A stretch of 64,000 nt of DNA, from NCBI RefSeq assembly GCF_000516985.1, contig NW_006917101.1:806001-870000 (forward strand), in the 5' to 3' direction. Below are positions 22,566-36,313 of this stretch, in pieces. Under the pieces are notes generated by a model. The model was not told where the DNA came from and did no database searches. It worked only from the letters and a program-made list of their open reading frames with translations. The DNA comes from Pestalotiopsis fici W106-1 (Eukaryota > Ascomycota > Sordariomycetes > Amphisphaeriales > Sporocadaceae). Position 1 is the stretch's first letter. The number at the start of each line of letters is the position of its first letter. The position numbers were made by a program, and so were the translations under genes.

Positions 22566-25500
22566 ATGGCCGACAACTACACAGATCCCCTGCCCACCGA
22601 GGATCCGGCCACCTCTAGCGATGAGGAAACAATCAAGGGCGACCAGGATCAAGACCATATTGCTGAGATACTTGAGGAAGAGAGACAAGAAGATGCTGCC
22701 ACTGCACCGCCTGAGAGCCACGGGCCTATAGCCACTCGATATCGTCAATTGCTGCGAGACCAAGATGATACTTCTGATTCAGGGTCCGCCGAAGGGTTGC
22801 CCAGAAGAGTGGGCAGCCCAATTGACTCGCTACTCTCTGTGCCCGACGACAGCCCTTCGGTCCAAGTGAGTCCTTGATTGCGATCTCAAGGGCGTGCCGA
22901 CTGACAAGTCTCGCAGGGCTCTGGTATAAGCTCCCCTGGTAGCAGCATCCTTCCTTCACTTGCTTCACGGCCGGGCCTTAGCAGTCCAACACCCTCCTTC
23001 CGGCCGTTCGATAGACGATTCCAATCACGCATAGCATCGCCATCTACATTATCACCACGACCATCGTCTCCAGCTTTCTTGACCGGCCATAGCCGAACCG
23101 GGTCCTTGAGCAGCCAGATGCTCCTCGATAATGGCGAAACGGATACCCCCTCTCCCCCCTGGGAAGTAGTTCGATGGACAAGACTCAAGAAGTTGAACTC
23201 GCAGGCCTTCTCAGAAGCTGGAAAGCGCAACTTTGGGTTGCCTACATGTATTGCCGTTTCTGCTTCGATAGTCCTGGGCACTTCCAAGGGCATAATCTTA
23301 ATGTTTGATTACAACCAGAACCTGAAAATGATTATTGGGCCTGGGACAAAAGGTGGGTGTTTCTGAGTGCCTCCCTACAGACTCCTATATGCTGATTTCT
23401 TCCTAGCTGTTGAGTCGGGACCAATCACCGCAATCGCTATTTCTGCTGACCATACTACACTTGCTGGAGGTCACGCAAATGGCAACATCTTCACCTGGGA
23501 CACTAGCAGGGCGTCGCGGCCATTTCTATCGATACCTCACTTGGACCCAAACCAGCTCCAGAACAGGACGGTAGATGGCCATGTGCCTGATGTTGCCATT
23601 ACCCACCTAGGATTCTTGGGTACTCGACACACTGCTCTAGTTTCCGCTGATGACAAGGGCATGGCTTTTTCTCATTTGGCGACAAGGGGTACTGGTGCCT
23701 TGGGAAGGACAGTCAAGACAGTGAGGATCCTCGGACGTTACCCTCATGCTCCGCCACCACCCGGAAAACCCCTAAAGCCCAGTACGGTCCTGGCATTTGC
23801 ACCTCTCCCACTCGGGAACGTAGATCGCGCCACAGATTCCATGGGGCTAACAGCGATGTTGACTCCGTATCTCCTGGTCATTGTGTCTACTACACCAGTA
23901 GCGCAGACACAACACAAATCAGCACGGCCCAAAGATGTTGCACCTCACAGCGCTATGAGCGGTTGTCTGGCATGGTTCCCAGCCGTCAAACTCAAGGTGC
24001 CAGATCCAAGTACCGGTAACACCATGTCCAAAGCCAAACTTGTATACTGTTGGTCAAATGTTTTGACTGTCCTTGACGTGGATGAGATTCCAACCGACAA
24101 GGACAAGCCACCGGCCCTCAAATTCAAGGCAAGGAGCAGATGGAAGTGCGAAGAAGCGATCGTCGCCGTTCAATGGCTTAGTCGCTCGGTCCTGACGGTC
24201 CTGACAATTTCTCAACGGCTCATCGTACTGGAGGATCGAAGTATGCGAATGACGGAGGCTTTTGATCTTATTCACAAGCACATCTATCATACCGACCTCT
24301 TTTCGAAACAGCTACACAGCCTGGTCGAACAGCTCGACGAAGAAGATACATCAATGCATGGCGTTGTCGCGGATGCTTTCTACATGAGTCTCAAGGCCTA
24401 CAAGGGGCGCATGTTTCTGATGGGCTTCAACGATGTATCAATTGGTGCCTTGTCAAACTGGGCTGACCGTCTCATTGCATTGATGGAAAATGGTGATTAT
24501 GTTGGAGCGATTCAGTTAGCAACTTCATATTACACCGGAGATGCTGACAAGCTTACTGTCGGTCTGCCGGAGGACACAGAGCTGCGACACAAGATGGTCC
24601 ATGATAAATTGGTCGAAATCATGAGTGCGTCCCTGAAGTATGCCTTTGGTCAGAGACAAAAGAACCTTGCCTCTGCTGATGACGGGCATCTACAAGACTT
24701 AGCAGAGACTTGCTTTGTTGCTTGTAACAGTATTGGCGACTTGGACTTTCTTTTTGACGAAATGTGGGAGTGGTACGAAGATGGCGATGCCGAAGGCATC
24801 TTTCTTGAGACATTGGAACCATATATTCTGGATGCAACAATCAAGATCGTGCCGCCAACAGTTGTCAAGGCCATGGTCACCCACTATGTGAGCAAAGGCT
24901 GGGAAAGTCGACTCGAGGAGCTGATCTGCCACATGGAGACGGCGACACTCGACATTGACGAGGTAACACTGCTTTGTAAGCAACATGGTCTGTATGATGC
25001 TCTGATTTATGTATGGAACCAGGCGCTCAGGGACTACGTTACGCCAATGATCGACCTGGTCACTCTTCTCATACCCATCACACAAGACAACAATCCTGAC
25101 TCCGGCACTCTTATGAACGATGAAATTTTCGGTGTAAACGCACTGAAAATGTTTCCATATCTGTCATATACTTTGACCGGAAGGGTATACCCTACAGGAG
25201 AGATCATGGATGACCAGACAGCTGCTCAGGCCAAAGCCGAGATATATTGGTTCTTGTTCTCTGGCAAAATCGTTGAGTGGCCCAAGGGCAGCAACAAAGT
25301 CTTTCGTACCATGCCAATCCAGAGCGAAGAACCATCATTCCCGTACCTACGTATGATCTTGAAGTTTGATGCCCCAAGTTTCTTGAGTGCACTCAATGAG
25401 GCTTTCGAAGACTCGTTTCTCAATGAATCTCAGGAGAAACACTTGAACGGAGGTACCGGCAAAGATTTACCAGAAGAGCAAATATTTGGTCTCACGGTTG

Positions 25501-27500
25501 ATCGCCAATACATAATCTCCATTCTTCTGGAGATTATGAATCCGGATGACTTTGCGTCCGAGGATACAATCTACCTGGATATGTTTATCGCGCGTAACTT
25601 GCCAAAGTTCCCGCAATACCTGATTTTGCCGGGATCAATCTTAAACAAGGTTGTCACCGGATTATGCAACTATCCCGGTGCAGACCTCGCTGATGATGCT
25701 CAATTGAGTGCCGAGTATCTCCTTTCAATACACCATCCTCCAGATATGGAGCCATTGATGCCTTTGTTCAAGAAAGCTGGTTTCTTTCGCATTCTCAAAC
25801 GTATCTACAGGAACGATAAGCAATACGGCAAACTCCTCGAGACATATTTTGAGGATCCCGAAGACCAGGAAGAAGTCTTTGATTGCATTGGAGAATGCCT
25901 TCGAGCTCAAATTGGGGTTACGAAACGGCAGATCCAGGAGGTCCATCAAGTGATCAAGCAGCACTCGAGGGATCTCGTTGAGCTCAGCGCAGATAAGGCG
26001 GCTCAAACTCTGGGCACGTATGCCCCCGAGTTGCATCAACATGTCCTGACCTCTTTGTCTGAAAGCACTGAACTCCAATACGAGTACTTAAAAACACTGC
26101 TGGAACCCGAAGACGAAGCACCCTTTGACGTCAATGGGACAATTGATCAAGACTTCATTGAACAATATGTTCAGCTCATGTGTCAGTATAATCCTATCCA
26201 TGTCTCGGACTACGTAAGCCTTGTCCAGGCTACAAACTTGAGACTTGATAGATTATTGCCGACTATGGAGGAGACCGGCGTCATTGACGCGGCTGTCATC
26301 CTCATGGCTCGTGAAGGGCAGGTTTCTGACGCCATGGACCGTTTGATCAAGCATCTCAACACTCTTGAATCAGCGTTGCAGGGCCTCCTCGCTGGTTCTA
26401 ATGGGCATGGCGAAGAGGCCAATCTTCAAGAAGCTGCGGAAGATCTCCTTCTCGGCCTGCAAAAGTATACCCATGTTGGCATATGGCTCTGTCAAGGGCA
26501 AATGAAGACATCAAAGAAGCTCACCTCTCTGCAGAGACGGCAAAGCTCACCTGCAATCAATGATCTCAATGCTGAGGAGAAGCTCTGGCTGAGCTTGATA
26601 GACGCAACTGTGCAAATCACCCGCAGGCTCACGTCTATTGTGGCATCGCCTCTCCAGAAGAACAAGATTGCTGCTGCACATGACTTTGATGCGGAAAAAC
26701 TGGTGGCACTGTTGCGATCTTTGGTCCAACACACATTTACTGCTCTACTTACCGCAACCTCGGCGCAAAGCGTCTCGCCGACATCGTCTTCTCGCCTGCT
26801 TTCTACGTCAGGCGGTTCACTTACTTTCCTCAGGATCTTGAAGGCCTTCCTCACTCAGGCGGCAGCTACATCACCCAACTTGGCAGATCTTCGCGCGGTG
26901 CTTTCTTCCATATTCTCAGCTTATGCCTACGAAGAATCCATATTGCGTCTCTCAAATCGCCTACTGGAGCAGCAGCTCTTTGTAAATGTCCAATCTGCCG
27001 TACAGCTAAGACAGCGTGGATGGCGACCCAAAGGTTCCACCTGTGAAGGATGTGGGCGGAGAATATGGGGTCCAGGCGTACAAGGCAACGTTTTTGAGGC
27101 GTGGGAAGAAAAACAAGCCATTGAAGAGAGGAAGAGAGAGAAGAAGAAGGCTGCAAAGGCTGCTATTGGTGCGCCTGAAGAGAGGGGAGATAAGGGCAAG
27201 GCACCTACGCCAATCACCACACCACGAGAATACTTTGAGTTCTTCGGGCCGAGGGATCCGCTAAAGGACGCAGCTGACCGAGTGGCCGACGATGAACTTG
27301 GGGGGTCATCAAATGAGCCAGTTGGCGGCGAGGGCCGGAGCAGGGAGCAAGCTCTTGGCCCACTAGTTGTGCTGGCTTGCAGGCACATATACCACCAAAG
27401 CTGCCTGGATCTATTACAGTCCCAGAAGGTAGACAAGCATAGAACAGTGGATGACTATGGAAGGGAGATCAAAGAGTATAGATGTCCTATCGACGGATAG
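22566..27500 (+). CDS. vps8: Vps8, CORVET complex subunit
   Basis: Endosomal tethering subunit that binds the Rab5-type GTPase (Vps21) and works in early-endosome fusion and vacuolar sorting. Exons 22566-22865, 22917-23352 and 23407-27500 give 1,609 residues. The first ~190 residues are acidic and Ser/Pro-rich. A beta-propeller region follows (ITAIAISADHTTLAGGHANG, VAITHLGFLGTRHTALVSAD), then a long alpha-solenoid with clathrin-repeat-like helices. Near the C-terminus lie a Vps8 zinc motif (STCEGCGRRIWGPGV) and a RING-like end (LACRHIYHQSCLDLL ... YRCPIDG). The protein stops right after CPIDG. Length and domain order match filamentous-fungal Vps8. Confidence 0.93.
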
Positions 27501-28600
27501 GTTCTATGCGCGTATTGTATCTTGTTTCACAAGGTTTAGATGAAGAATACCACGTGGTTATGACATTGCAGCGACAAATCTCGGCAAAAGGAACAGTGCA
27601 CTGTTTGATTGTTGATGTATATGGGGGATATCCATTCGACCGGGTCCCCGGGAATGTGACAGACGCAACGCTCTGCTTGCTTCTGATTGAAGATGGGAAT
27701 ATTCGAGTTGTGCTGACAAAAGCCTCAGCAGTGACATGCAGGAGTCAGAATGTGTGACGCATGATGTGCTTACCCACCCGCGCAGAGCAGCATTGACATG
27801 CATGTTGGTACCTGACGATCAGGCTTTGGCCAGCATGATCCACGAATCTCCTTTCATTGGCATGAATATAAAATGTCAGCTGCTCTTGCGCCATCGAACT
27901 CCAGCACGAGCCAATACCGATGATGTGAAAATATTCCGACCAATAGCGCCAGTGTAAGTTCCGGGGTGCATAAGCGAAAAGCCATAGAATTATGCCTGGT
28001 TTCCACCATTCAGGAGTGGAAAAGGTAATGGGAAACCCCTAACCCATGAGGTCCACGGAAATGGGTTAGGATCCTCCCTTGTTCTTTTCCGTATTACTGG
28101 ACCCTCCTTCTGTCTTCTTGGCAGGTTCGGGTCCCGCTCCGAGTACCACTGCGGACTATAGCTCCGCGGCCGGTATTGGACGTACTGCCCGGCTGCCTTC
28201 CATTCCTCCATCGTTTTTCTAGTTTTCCAAAGGCAACGCTGATCCGCTTCGTGCCGACTTAGCGATAGGGGCCGAGTGGGCAGCGTGACAGTTTATTTTG
28301 AGGTTTACGGTGCTGCCCATGCACCGTTGCACCAATAGTGGACGGTCAGGTGGCAGTAGGGACATTTGAGCTTGAGTCGAGAAGAGATTGGATTTCCGCG
28401 ACGGAATATACAGGCCAAGATGTATCTGTCCATTGCGGCGAGATCGCAATGCTGTAACCCTTTCCCGTCATGGAACGTATATAAAATGGCATCTTCCATG
28501 CGACTCTGACGATCCCCGTGATCTCGAGTTCCGACTGCGTGCGAATTACCTATGCAGGTGTTTGCAGGTGTATTTATACATCGCCTGAACAACCGGTACA
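27501..28600. other. intergenic region with RG-lyase promoter
   Basis: 1.1 kb between the VPS8 stop and the rhamnogalacturonan lyase start, holding the VPS8 3' UTR and the lyase promoter (TATA at 28478-28485). No gene seen. Confidence 0.5.
28478..28485 (+). promoter_or_regulatory. TATA box of the rhamnogalacturonan lyase gene
   Basis: TATATAAA lies 123 bp upstream of the ATG at 28601. Confidence 0.55.
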
Positions 28601-30479
28601 ATGTTGTTTCTCGGCCTCCTGGTTGTCCTTCTGTGGCTGCCCGCCACTGTTCTGGCCGCCTTTGGCTACACAGACGATGGGTCCAACTATGTGATAGACT
28701 CGGGCGCGGCGCTGGTCATCAAGGTCAGCAAGACCAACGGTGACATCACTTCCATGAAGTATAATGGAGTTGAGTATAATGGCTACGATGGCAAGAATAC
28801 AGAAGTGGAGAGTGGCCTAGGAACTAGTACCGTCACTATTCAGGTAAGCTTTAATATGTTCTATCTAGCTCTTTTCCCTGATAACGGATCAAAAGAAGAT
28901 CGTCTAATCAAAGAGCTAAATCTAGCAATTCTCGTCGCCAGCCTACATTATTAAAGTTACGGTTGTATACGGCACACTGAAGCATTACCTGTTTGTCCGC
29001 TACGGCAACAACAATGTGTACATCTTCACCAACAAGGCAGACTCGAGCGTGACCGTGTCGAGGTACATTGCCCGCTTTCCCGCGGGCACCTGGGATGCCG
29101 CACACTCGACCCTCGACGCCGACTACTACGACAGCAGCACGTTTATCGAGGCGTCCGATATCACCGAGGACTCTAGTGGCTATACAGAGAGCAAACACTA
29201 CACTGGAAATACATACGGGCGAGTTATTGACTGTAAGTGCTTTTCAATTACCTGCCTGATTAAATTATTTAAAGTGCAGTCTGGTTGACTACTATTTCAG
29301 ATGACTACGTTGGCTATACGACCGGATCTGTGGCCTGCTGGATGGTCCGAAGCAACCATGAAAAGGCATCCGGCGGTCCCTTCTTCCGTTCTCTGCTCCG
29401 CCGAGGCAGTCCTACCGGTTCCGACATCTATGAGATTTATCACTACAACATGGGACACACTGATGTCGAGCGCTTTGGTCTGCAGGGCCCGAGTGTTTTG
29501 GCGTTTACTGATGGTGGTGCGCCGAACAATGGTCTCTTTGCTCGCAAGGCTGATTGGAGTTGGTTCGACACTCTCGGAGTAAGTGGCCCGTTACTCTCTT
29601 TTTTTCTCTCCTTCTCTTTTCTTTTTTAGGAATTGTTTCCATGCTGATACATAATAAAAGATCGACGGTTGGGTCCCTTCATCTGGACGTGGTTACGCTT
29701 CTGGCGTTGGCCTCTCCAACATGAAGTCGGGTTACACCTACGTAGTTGGCCTTTCCAACTCAGCCGCTCAGTACTGGGGCACCGCCGCCAGCTCAGGCGG
29801 CGCATGGTCCATCTACGGCGTTCTGCCGGGCACTTACACGCTGACCGTCTACAAGTCGGAGCTTGAAGTATACACGGGCAGCGTTACCATTACAGCCGGA
29901 GCCGGCACAGCGGTACACACCATCACCTGCGACGACCCGACCGACGACACGGCCATCTGGCGGATCGGCGACTGGGACGGGACGCCCAAAGGGTTTCTCA
30001 ACTTTGTCGACACGCCCATGAAGCCGACATATATGCACCCGTCAGACGTACGCCTGTCGGCGTGGGATCCCAGCAATTATATCATCGGCACTTCTACAGC
30101 CTCCATCTTTCCGGGCTACATCTGGGTCGACATCAACAACAACCACATTGTCTACTTCAAGCTCACATCGGACCAGCTGGCTTCGGCGCACACCATCCGC
30201 ATCGGCATCACCGAGGCCTATATCAATGGCCGCCCCATGATTAGCGTGAACAGCTGGACGAGTTCCGTCACGGCCGCCACGAATCAAGCCAGTACCCGCA
30301 GCTTGACCGTCGGCACGTACCGTGGCAACAATGTCATGCTCACTTGGGAGGTGCCGGCCTCGGCATGGATACAAAGCACCAGCGAGTGGCAGGTCTTGAC
30401 CATTACGGTTATTTCTGGCTCGACCGGCAGTGGCTACCTGAGCGCTGGAATTTCCGTCGACGCTGTCGATATGATATAG
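28601..30479 (+). CDS. rhamnogalacturonan lyase, PL4, secreted
   Basis: Secreted lyase that cleaves the rhamnogalacturonan-I backbone (Rha-GalA) by beta-elimination. Exons 28601-28843, 28926-29232, 29301-29578 and 29661-30479 give 548 residues. A hydrophobic signal peptide (LGLLVVLLWLPATVLA) precedes a PL4 catalytic domain with FGYTDDGSNYVIDSGA, ITSMKYNGVEYNG, YTTGSVACWMVRSNHEKASG and GGPFFRSLLRR. The His and nearby residues of NHEKASGGPF are the conserved active-site segment of PL4. An FnIII-like middle domain (GAWSIYGVLPGTYTLTVYKS) and a C-terminal galactose-binding-like domain (IWRIGDWDGTPKGFLN) complete the three-domain layout. It is followed co-directionally by the galactanase. Confidence 0.93.
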
Positions 30480-31697
30480 GATATCAAGAACAAACTATAA
30501 TACGGAATATTCGGAAGAAATTGCGTTATAGAGGATCAAGAAGAAACTAGGAGTGATGAGACATGGATTGATGCAATCATTGATCTTGATATATGAATTA
30601 TATTTCTAATATCATACTGTGTATATTTTCTAGACTTTCGTCACAATCACAGTGTGTTCCCCACGTCTCTCGTGTTCATGAACAACAGCTGCCCTCATAG
30701 CTTTGCTTCCATTTTCACTTTGAGGGTCTAGAACAGTGATTAGTGAATACAAATGGCTCCATTGACTTTCTTGAAGGCAAAGTTGGATTGCTGTAGGTCC
30801 ACTTACAATCCTGCTCGTTCCGCATTTGTCCGTCCTGGCTTCTAGGCAGGCTGGTGTACTGCACTAAACTTGAGGTGAAAAAAGCAGACTTTCTGCGGTA
30901 TTTCCACCATTGCCGACATATAGCGTCGCTTCGTGGGAAGTAAATCTGGGGTAGGTCGTATTCTGTAGGTCCGCATTCCCCAAATGGAGAACATCCGGCC
31001 AATAAAATAGAGATAATAGATGGGATACGACCCCCAACGATACTCATTGGGGTTGCTTCTCCACATTCACCCGCCCTTGACAGCTCAAACTATCAACTCT
31101 ATTCGGTTCCGTCTTCCCCGAGCACCATTTATCTCTGCCAAACTAGAGAAATGGACTGCTCCCATGGCTCTGGGGGTAAGTCCTTGGATACACAATTCCA
31201 GGGAAGCTGTTGTCACATGCCCCGTGACAGACTCTGCTGAATCGGCTGAGAATCAAGGAGTGGGTAAGCGACAATGTCACCGTTGCTTCGTATTGCCGCC
31301 TACTCATAGATGCACCACGAGTCTGCTGATTCGAGGGATTTAAGGCGTTCTGGGCAATAGCTCAGGTATTGCTCTCAGATAAATTCTAGTACCTAATGGT
31401 TACACATGACCAAAATCCCGAGAACTAATATTGGATATTCGTACGGGCGAACCACAATGGTTTCTTGCTGGATTAGCTAGTCATGGATTTCGAATTATTG
31501 GAGGATAAATCCAGTGTATGCAGGAACCATCTATCTATTTTCGATGGTTTCAACGACCATATGTCGTCAATGATCCGACCGTGGATATCCCACGCCTTGG
31601 CAACTGAAAAACAGCCATGACTATAAGATGGGTTCTCCCCAGGTCTAAGGGTAATATAGCATGAGACTGTCACGGGCTCATACACCTTTGACTGAGA
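30480..31697. other. intergenic region, no gene seen
   Basis: 1.2 kb between the lyase stop and the galactanase start. Short frames (for example 30715-31047 on the minus strand) show no family features. A TATAAG at 31622-31627 lies about 75 bp before the galactanase ATG. Confidence 0.5.
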
Positions 31698-33321
31698 ATG
31701 ATGTCTTTCAGTGTAAGAGCACTCGCCGTGCTGGCTAGCCAGGCCATGCTGGCCAGAGCAGACACGACAACCACCATCAGCTCCAGCACCAACTGGGGCA
31801 CCTGGGAGGGTTGGGGCACCTCTCTGGCCTGGTGGGCAGGTGCTTTTGGCACGCGCGATGACCTGGCCAACATCTTCTTCACGACAAACTCGGTGACGTA
31901 CAACGGCGCGAGCGTGCCGGGACTAGGCCTCAACATTGTGCGGTACAATGCCGGGGCGTGCAGCTCCAACAGCATCGACGGCGAGTCCATGGTCGTCTCG
32001 TCCAACATGATTCCCTCGCGGCAGATGGACGGCTACTGGACTGACTGGGACAGCACCGACCCGTCGACCTCGAGCTGGGACTGGTCCGTCGACGCCAACC
32101 AGCGGACCATGATGCAAAAAGCCGCGTCCCGAGGTGCCGATGTCTTCGAGCTCTTTTCCAACAGTCCCATGTGGTGGATGTGTATCAACCATAACCCGGC
32201 TGGCGCGGACAATGGTGCCAACGACAACCTGCAGAGTTGGAACTATGATCAGCATGCCATCTACCTCGCCAATGTTGCGCAGTATGCTGCAAAGAACTGG
32301 GGCATCACCTTTGACTCGGTCGATCCCTTCAATGAGCCAAGCGCCAGTTGGTGGTAAGTACATGCCATGATAATCCAACCATGTTACCGAGTCACCAAGC
32401 AAGTGGTGATTGATCAGGGCTAACGTGTGGAAAACTCTTCAACAGGTCGTCGACCGGAACACAAGAAGGCTGCCATTTCAGTATCAGCACCCAGGCGTCA
32501 GTCCTAGGATACCTCCGGACCGAGCTCAACTCGCGCGGCCTGTCTTCGACCATCATATCAGCATCGGACGAGAACTCGTACGACGTGGCCGTGTCCACCT
32601 GGAACTCGCTCGTCAGCGCCGGCGCCTCGGGCAACGTCGGCCGGATCAATGTACACGGATACCAGCAGGCGTCTGGACGACGTGATACCCGTAAGAGATC
32701 TTGCCATACTATCCTCCCTCTTAACCAATGAACTCGTATGACTGATATTGCCGCCAATCTTTTACAGTATACTCCCTGGCCCAGTCCGCCGGCAAGAAGC
32801 TCTGGAACAGCGAATACGGCGAGAGCGACGCAACCGGCTCGTCGCTGGCGAGCAACTTGATCCTGGACTTTCGCTGGCTTCATCCCACGGCATGGGTCTA
32901 CTGGCAAATGATTGACGGCGGCGGCTGGGGCTTGATCGACGGGGACAATGACGCAGCCACCCTGGGCGCCGTGTCCCAGAAGTACTACGTCCTGGCCCAG
33001 TTCACCCGCCACATTCGGGCCGGCATGCGCATCCTCGACGGCGGGAGCGACAATACCGTCGCCGCCTACGACGCCACCAACAAGAAGCTCATCATTGTCG
33101 CCGTCAATTGGGGGTCGGCCCAGTACCTCAACTTTGAGCTGTCGAGTTTTAGCACGCCGGGGACCAGCGGCGCCCTCGTCAAGCGCTGGAGCACCATGAT
33201 TGGGAGCAGCGGCGACAAGTACGTTGCTGCTAGCGACACGTATATGAACGGCACCAAGTTCTGGTCGTACTTTGCCACGAATCAGATTCAAACATTCGAG
33301 GTCAGCAACGTGGTTCTGTAA
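31698..33321 (+). CDS. endo-beta-1,6-galactanase, GH30 (subfamily 5-like), secreted
   Basis: Secreted glycosidase that cuts beta-1,6-galactan side chains of arabinogalactan and arabinogalactan proteins. Exons 31698-32353, 32446-32690 and 32768-33321 give 484 residues. The signal peptide ends near LASQAMLARA; mature sequence begins DTTTTISSSTNWGTWEGWG. Landmarks are GTSLAWWAGAFG, GLNIVRYNAGA, ELFSNSPMWWMCINHNPAG, the acid/base DPFNEPSASWW, the nucleophile-containing KKLWNSEYGESDATG and the C-terminal beta-sandwich (YVLAQFTRHIRAGMRILDGG). The first intron splits the second Trp codon of SASWW. Two adjacent Met codons (31698 and 31701) are possible starts. Family strong; beta-1,6-galactan specificity is inferred from subfamily similarity. 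Confidence 0.9.
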
Positions 33322-33682
33322 ATACGATTAGAGCGATGTTTTCATCCGCCCTGATTGTTTTGGTCAAGTTCAAATTGCAGCAAAACTTCAGCTGTTCGTG
33401 ATATATGGACATGTTGACTGCATTGTCAAAGAAATCAAATGTGAGACAGTTATATCAAATACACAGAGCACCGGATGTCCAGTGAGTGAAAGTTGAAGAT
33501 ACCACCCATAACGCCAGCGTCTACTAGACGCGTAATGCCTCGTACATGGAGAAAAGGGGAGTCTCAATCCTAAAGCCGGGGGACAAAAAAGCCCACTCGA
33601 GTTTGCCAAACGCTAATATCCACCAAACGCCAGTAAATCCATCGCAAGCATGTAGGTATGTAATGTGACGGCGCATAGTGAT
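33322..33682. other. convergent intergenic region
   Basis: 361 bp between the galactanase stop and the rmd5 stop; both 3' UTRs, nothing else seen. Confidence 0.5.
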
Positions 33683-35061
33683 TTACAGGATGATTTCCTT
33701 GACATTCTTCACCATTCCCTCCTGTGGGCAGTACGGGCACTTATATCGGCTGCCCTTGCTTAGTTTCTGTAGACTTTCTTTGGCGAGCACGTGCCCGCAC
33801 TCTATCAGAACAGGCGGGTTGTCGACTGTCGACTGCTCCTTGCTCACTGGGCAGACGAATATAGAGTGGTAAATCATACTCTTGGGCAAGGGCGTCTCGA
33901 AAGCCATTTCCTGACTCGTCGTCCACTCGGTGCCCTTGCCTTTCACCGCGTTCAAGAACTTCATGAGCTGCGGAAGAGCAATCGCGCCAGCTGTTGCGGC
34001 AACGTAAAGGGGAGACTCGGCAGAGAGACCGAGCAGCGAGCAGAACTCGCGCGTAAAGGATGCCGCTACTTCGTCGAATGCAATGGTAATGTCGAATATC
34101 GATCTATATGGAGATGATGGAAGGTTCGATGCGTAAACCATGGCGCAGCTGAGTCGCTGTATCTCACGGAGATGTCGGTATTGGAATCTTCCAAAGTTCT
34201 CCCTCGCGTACTGCAAAGCACCTTGCCTACCATTCTGCTCCGTGTCGGGTAGGCCGTTCACTGACGGGCCCTTGAAGAGCCATATGAACTGCAGCTTGCA
34301 GAGCTCGAACTCGAGATTGGAGCCTCTAGCCTCCAACTCTAAAGCATTTGAGCGTGCCCATTCTATGGCTGGTATTAGATTATGTTGCTTCAGGGCCGAA
34401 AGTATCGAATACATGTCGGCAAAGGATGACTGGAGTGCTTCTGACTGCAACGTGGACAGCTCGTCGTCTACATCGGCTACGTGGGTATCGGTCGGCGTGG
34501 CAGATCGTGGCGACTCGGGAAACTCCACGGCCGATGGCGACAGTTGAGATTGTAGTCTTGAAATGGATGTATCCGGCTGTTGTGGTTGCGCTTCCTTGAT
34601 AAATGTCGAGGCCGCTCCAAACTGCCCTTCCCGTAACAAATGCATAGCGATTGCGCGGTTGATGAGCGTCGGATGCTCCGCCATAGGGTCATGGTCTTCT
34701 GGAAGACCACCTTTGATGACCTTTTCGCCAGTAAAGGCCCGGTCAAGAGCCTTGGCGAATTTGGACTGACCCTTGTATACACTCCGAATATCCTCGTTGA
34801 CGGCTTCCAACCCTTTTTGTATGGGGTTTTGCAACTTGGTAAGGGTAATGCTGGTGGCATGAGGGTCGTTTGCTGCATGGGTAGCAAACAAGTCAGTTAC
34901 TATAGTCAAGGTAGAGCTGTTGAATGCAACTGACCACTTTCGACCTCTTCCCGAGCTGTGGTCAACATATCTATAATCTTGTCGACATCGGCGAGCGCAT
35001 TCGAAAGACGCGCCGTCTTGGTGAGCTTCTCGAGCTCTTTCTCCAATGCTAACATGGCCAT
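33683..35061 (-). CDS. rmd5: Rmd5/Gid2, RING-type subunit of the GID/CTLH E3 ubiquitin ligase
   Basis: Catalytic-core subunit of the GID/CTLH ligase, which in yeast degrades gluconeogenic enzymes. Exons 35061-34935 and 34872-33683 (intron 34873-34934, donor GTCAGT, acceptor ATGCAG) give 438 residues. The first exon supplies the family N-terminus (ALEKELEKLTKTARLSNALA ... VDKIIDML); without it the reading frame would start at a false Met inside the intron. LisH/CTLH/CRA-type helical region follows (INRAIAMHLLREGQFGAAS, ILSALKQHNLIPAIEWARSN). The degenerate C-terminal RING is CPVSKEQSTVDNPPVLIECG, then HVLAKESLQKLSKGSRYKCP and YCP. These CPVSKEQS and KCPYCP blocks distinguish Rmd5 from Fyv10/Gid9. 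Confidence 0.92.
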
Positions 35062-36313
35062 GATTGCAATTCTCCCTTCTCCAGCTGGGTGGGCAAAGTA
35101 GAACTGCGGTGACAGCTACTGAAGAGGCTTTGCGACAGGAAATGGTCTGCTCTGGCTGACGTTGTTATCTCATCGGTTCTCGGCCCTTTGGTTTCGTCTT
35201 GGTGCCAATACTTGGCCGCCGCAGTACTTTTAGGCTTCAAAAGCCATACCAGGCTTCTACACAAGAGTTGGCACTTGGGGTTTCCCAAGCAGTGCAGTGC
35301 ATACGTCCAGACAGGATGTCGACAAGACGAATCCGGGACGGGGACGTGGGGTTGTGATGGCGAGCAATAGTGTATTCTGTACGTATGGAATATGGATTGG
35401 CCCAGCTACTGCTGGGAACTTGTAGGTACAGGTGGGTTAAGCTACAACTGGTGGCTGGCGCGAGTCGGGGGGTTTTGTCGGGCAAACATGGGCAGCAGCA
35501 TGCGCTACAGGCCTCTCACAGCAGGCTTAATGCTGCCAAGAAGGTCATTGTGGCGCTAGCTAGAGCGGTCGATCGTCGTACAGGCGGTACGGCAGCACAA
35601 TTCAACGCATTCAATTAACTATGAACCGCAACGTCAATCATCAATCACTTCCGCCTGCGTTTTGTCTTAGACCATCGAGTGCAAGGTACGTTTGTAGGAG
35701 ACTTTGATTGAGAAAAACAAACGCTCGGTGCACCTTTTGGCAAACGATTTTTCGACGTGAATCTACCTGTTTGACAGCAAGTCATAATCATGATAACTAT
35801 TTCTCTCACAAACATGAGTGGTCACTAGTTAGCAAACACTCTTCTGCCGGTGATATGAAAGCTATTCTCTGGTAAACCTGATACCTTTGCTGCAACGGGG
35901 GTGCTGGCACAGCGTGTGAGGACTGCTTGCAATGACGCACCAAGTACCCCACCAACGAACGTGCCCCCCGCCAATGCGTGCGGATTAGCCGACATCCATC
36001 CTACGTGGCGGATCGTTGACAGGGGCCTTCAGGGCGGTACTCAACCTCTATTGTCCGTGTCTTCAGCTGCTGTCTCTGGCTGCAGCAGGGGGCCGTCGCT
36101 AGGTGTTCTAACCATCACATGCTACAGGATAGCTTCGAAGATCACCAGCTAGTTTACTCCCTTTCCCTCACAGCCCATACACGCGCTCAAGGGGAAACTT
36201 TGCTCAACCTACCATGTTATGATCGCTTCTTCTTTCCAACATGCTGCCACTGGATGGCCACCCCGAAGCCGAGCGCCGCAGCCGAACGCCCCTCTCAACA
36301 ACGCCCTTGAACC
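35062..36313. promoter_or_regulatory. divergent promoter region, rmd5 / Stb6-like gene
   Basis: 1.25 kb separate the two start codons. Only short chance frames are present. Both 5' UTRs and promoters must lie here. Confidence 0.5.
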
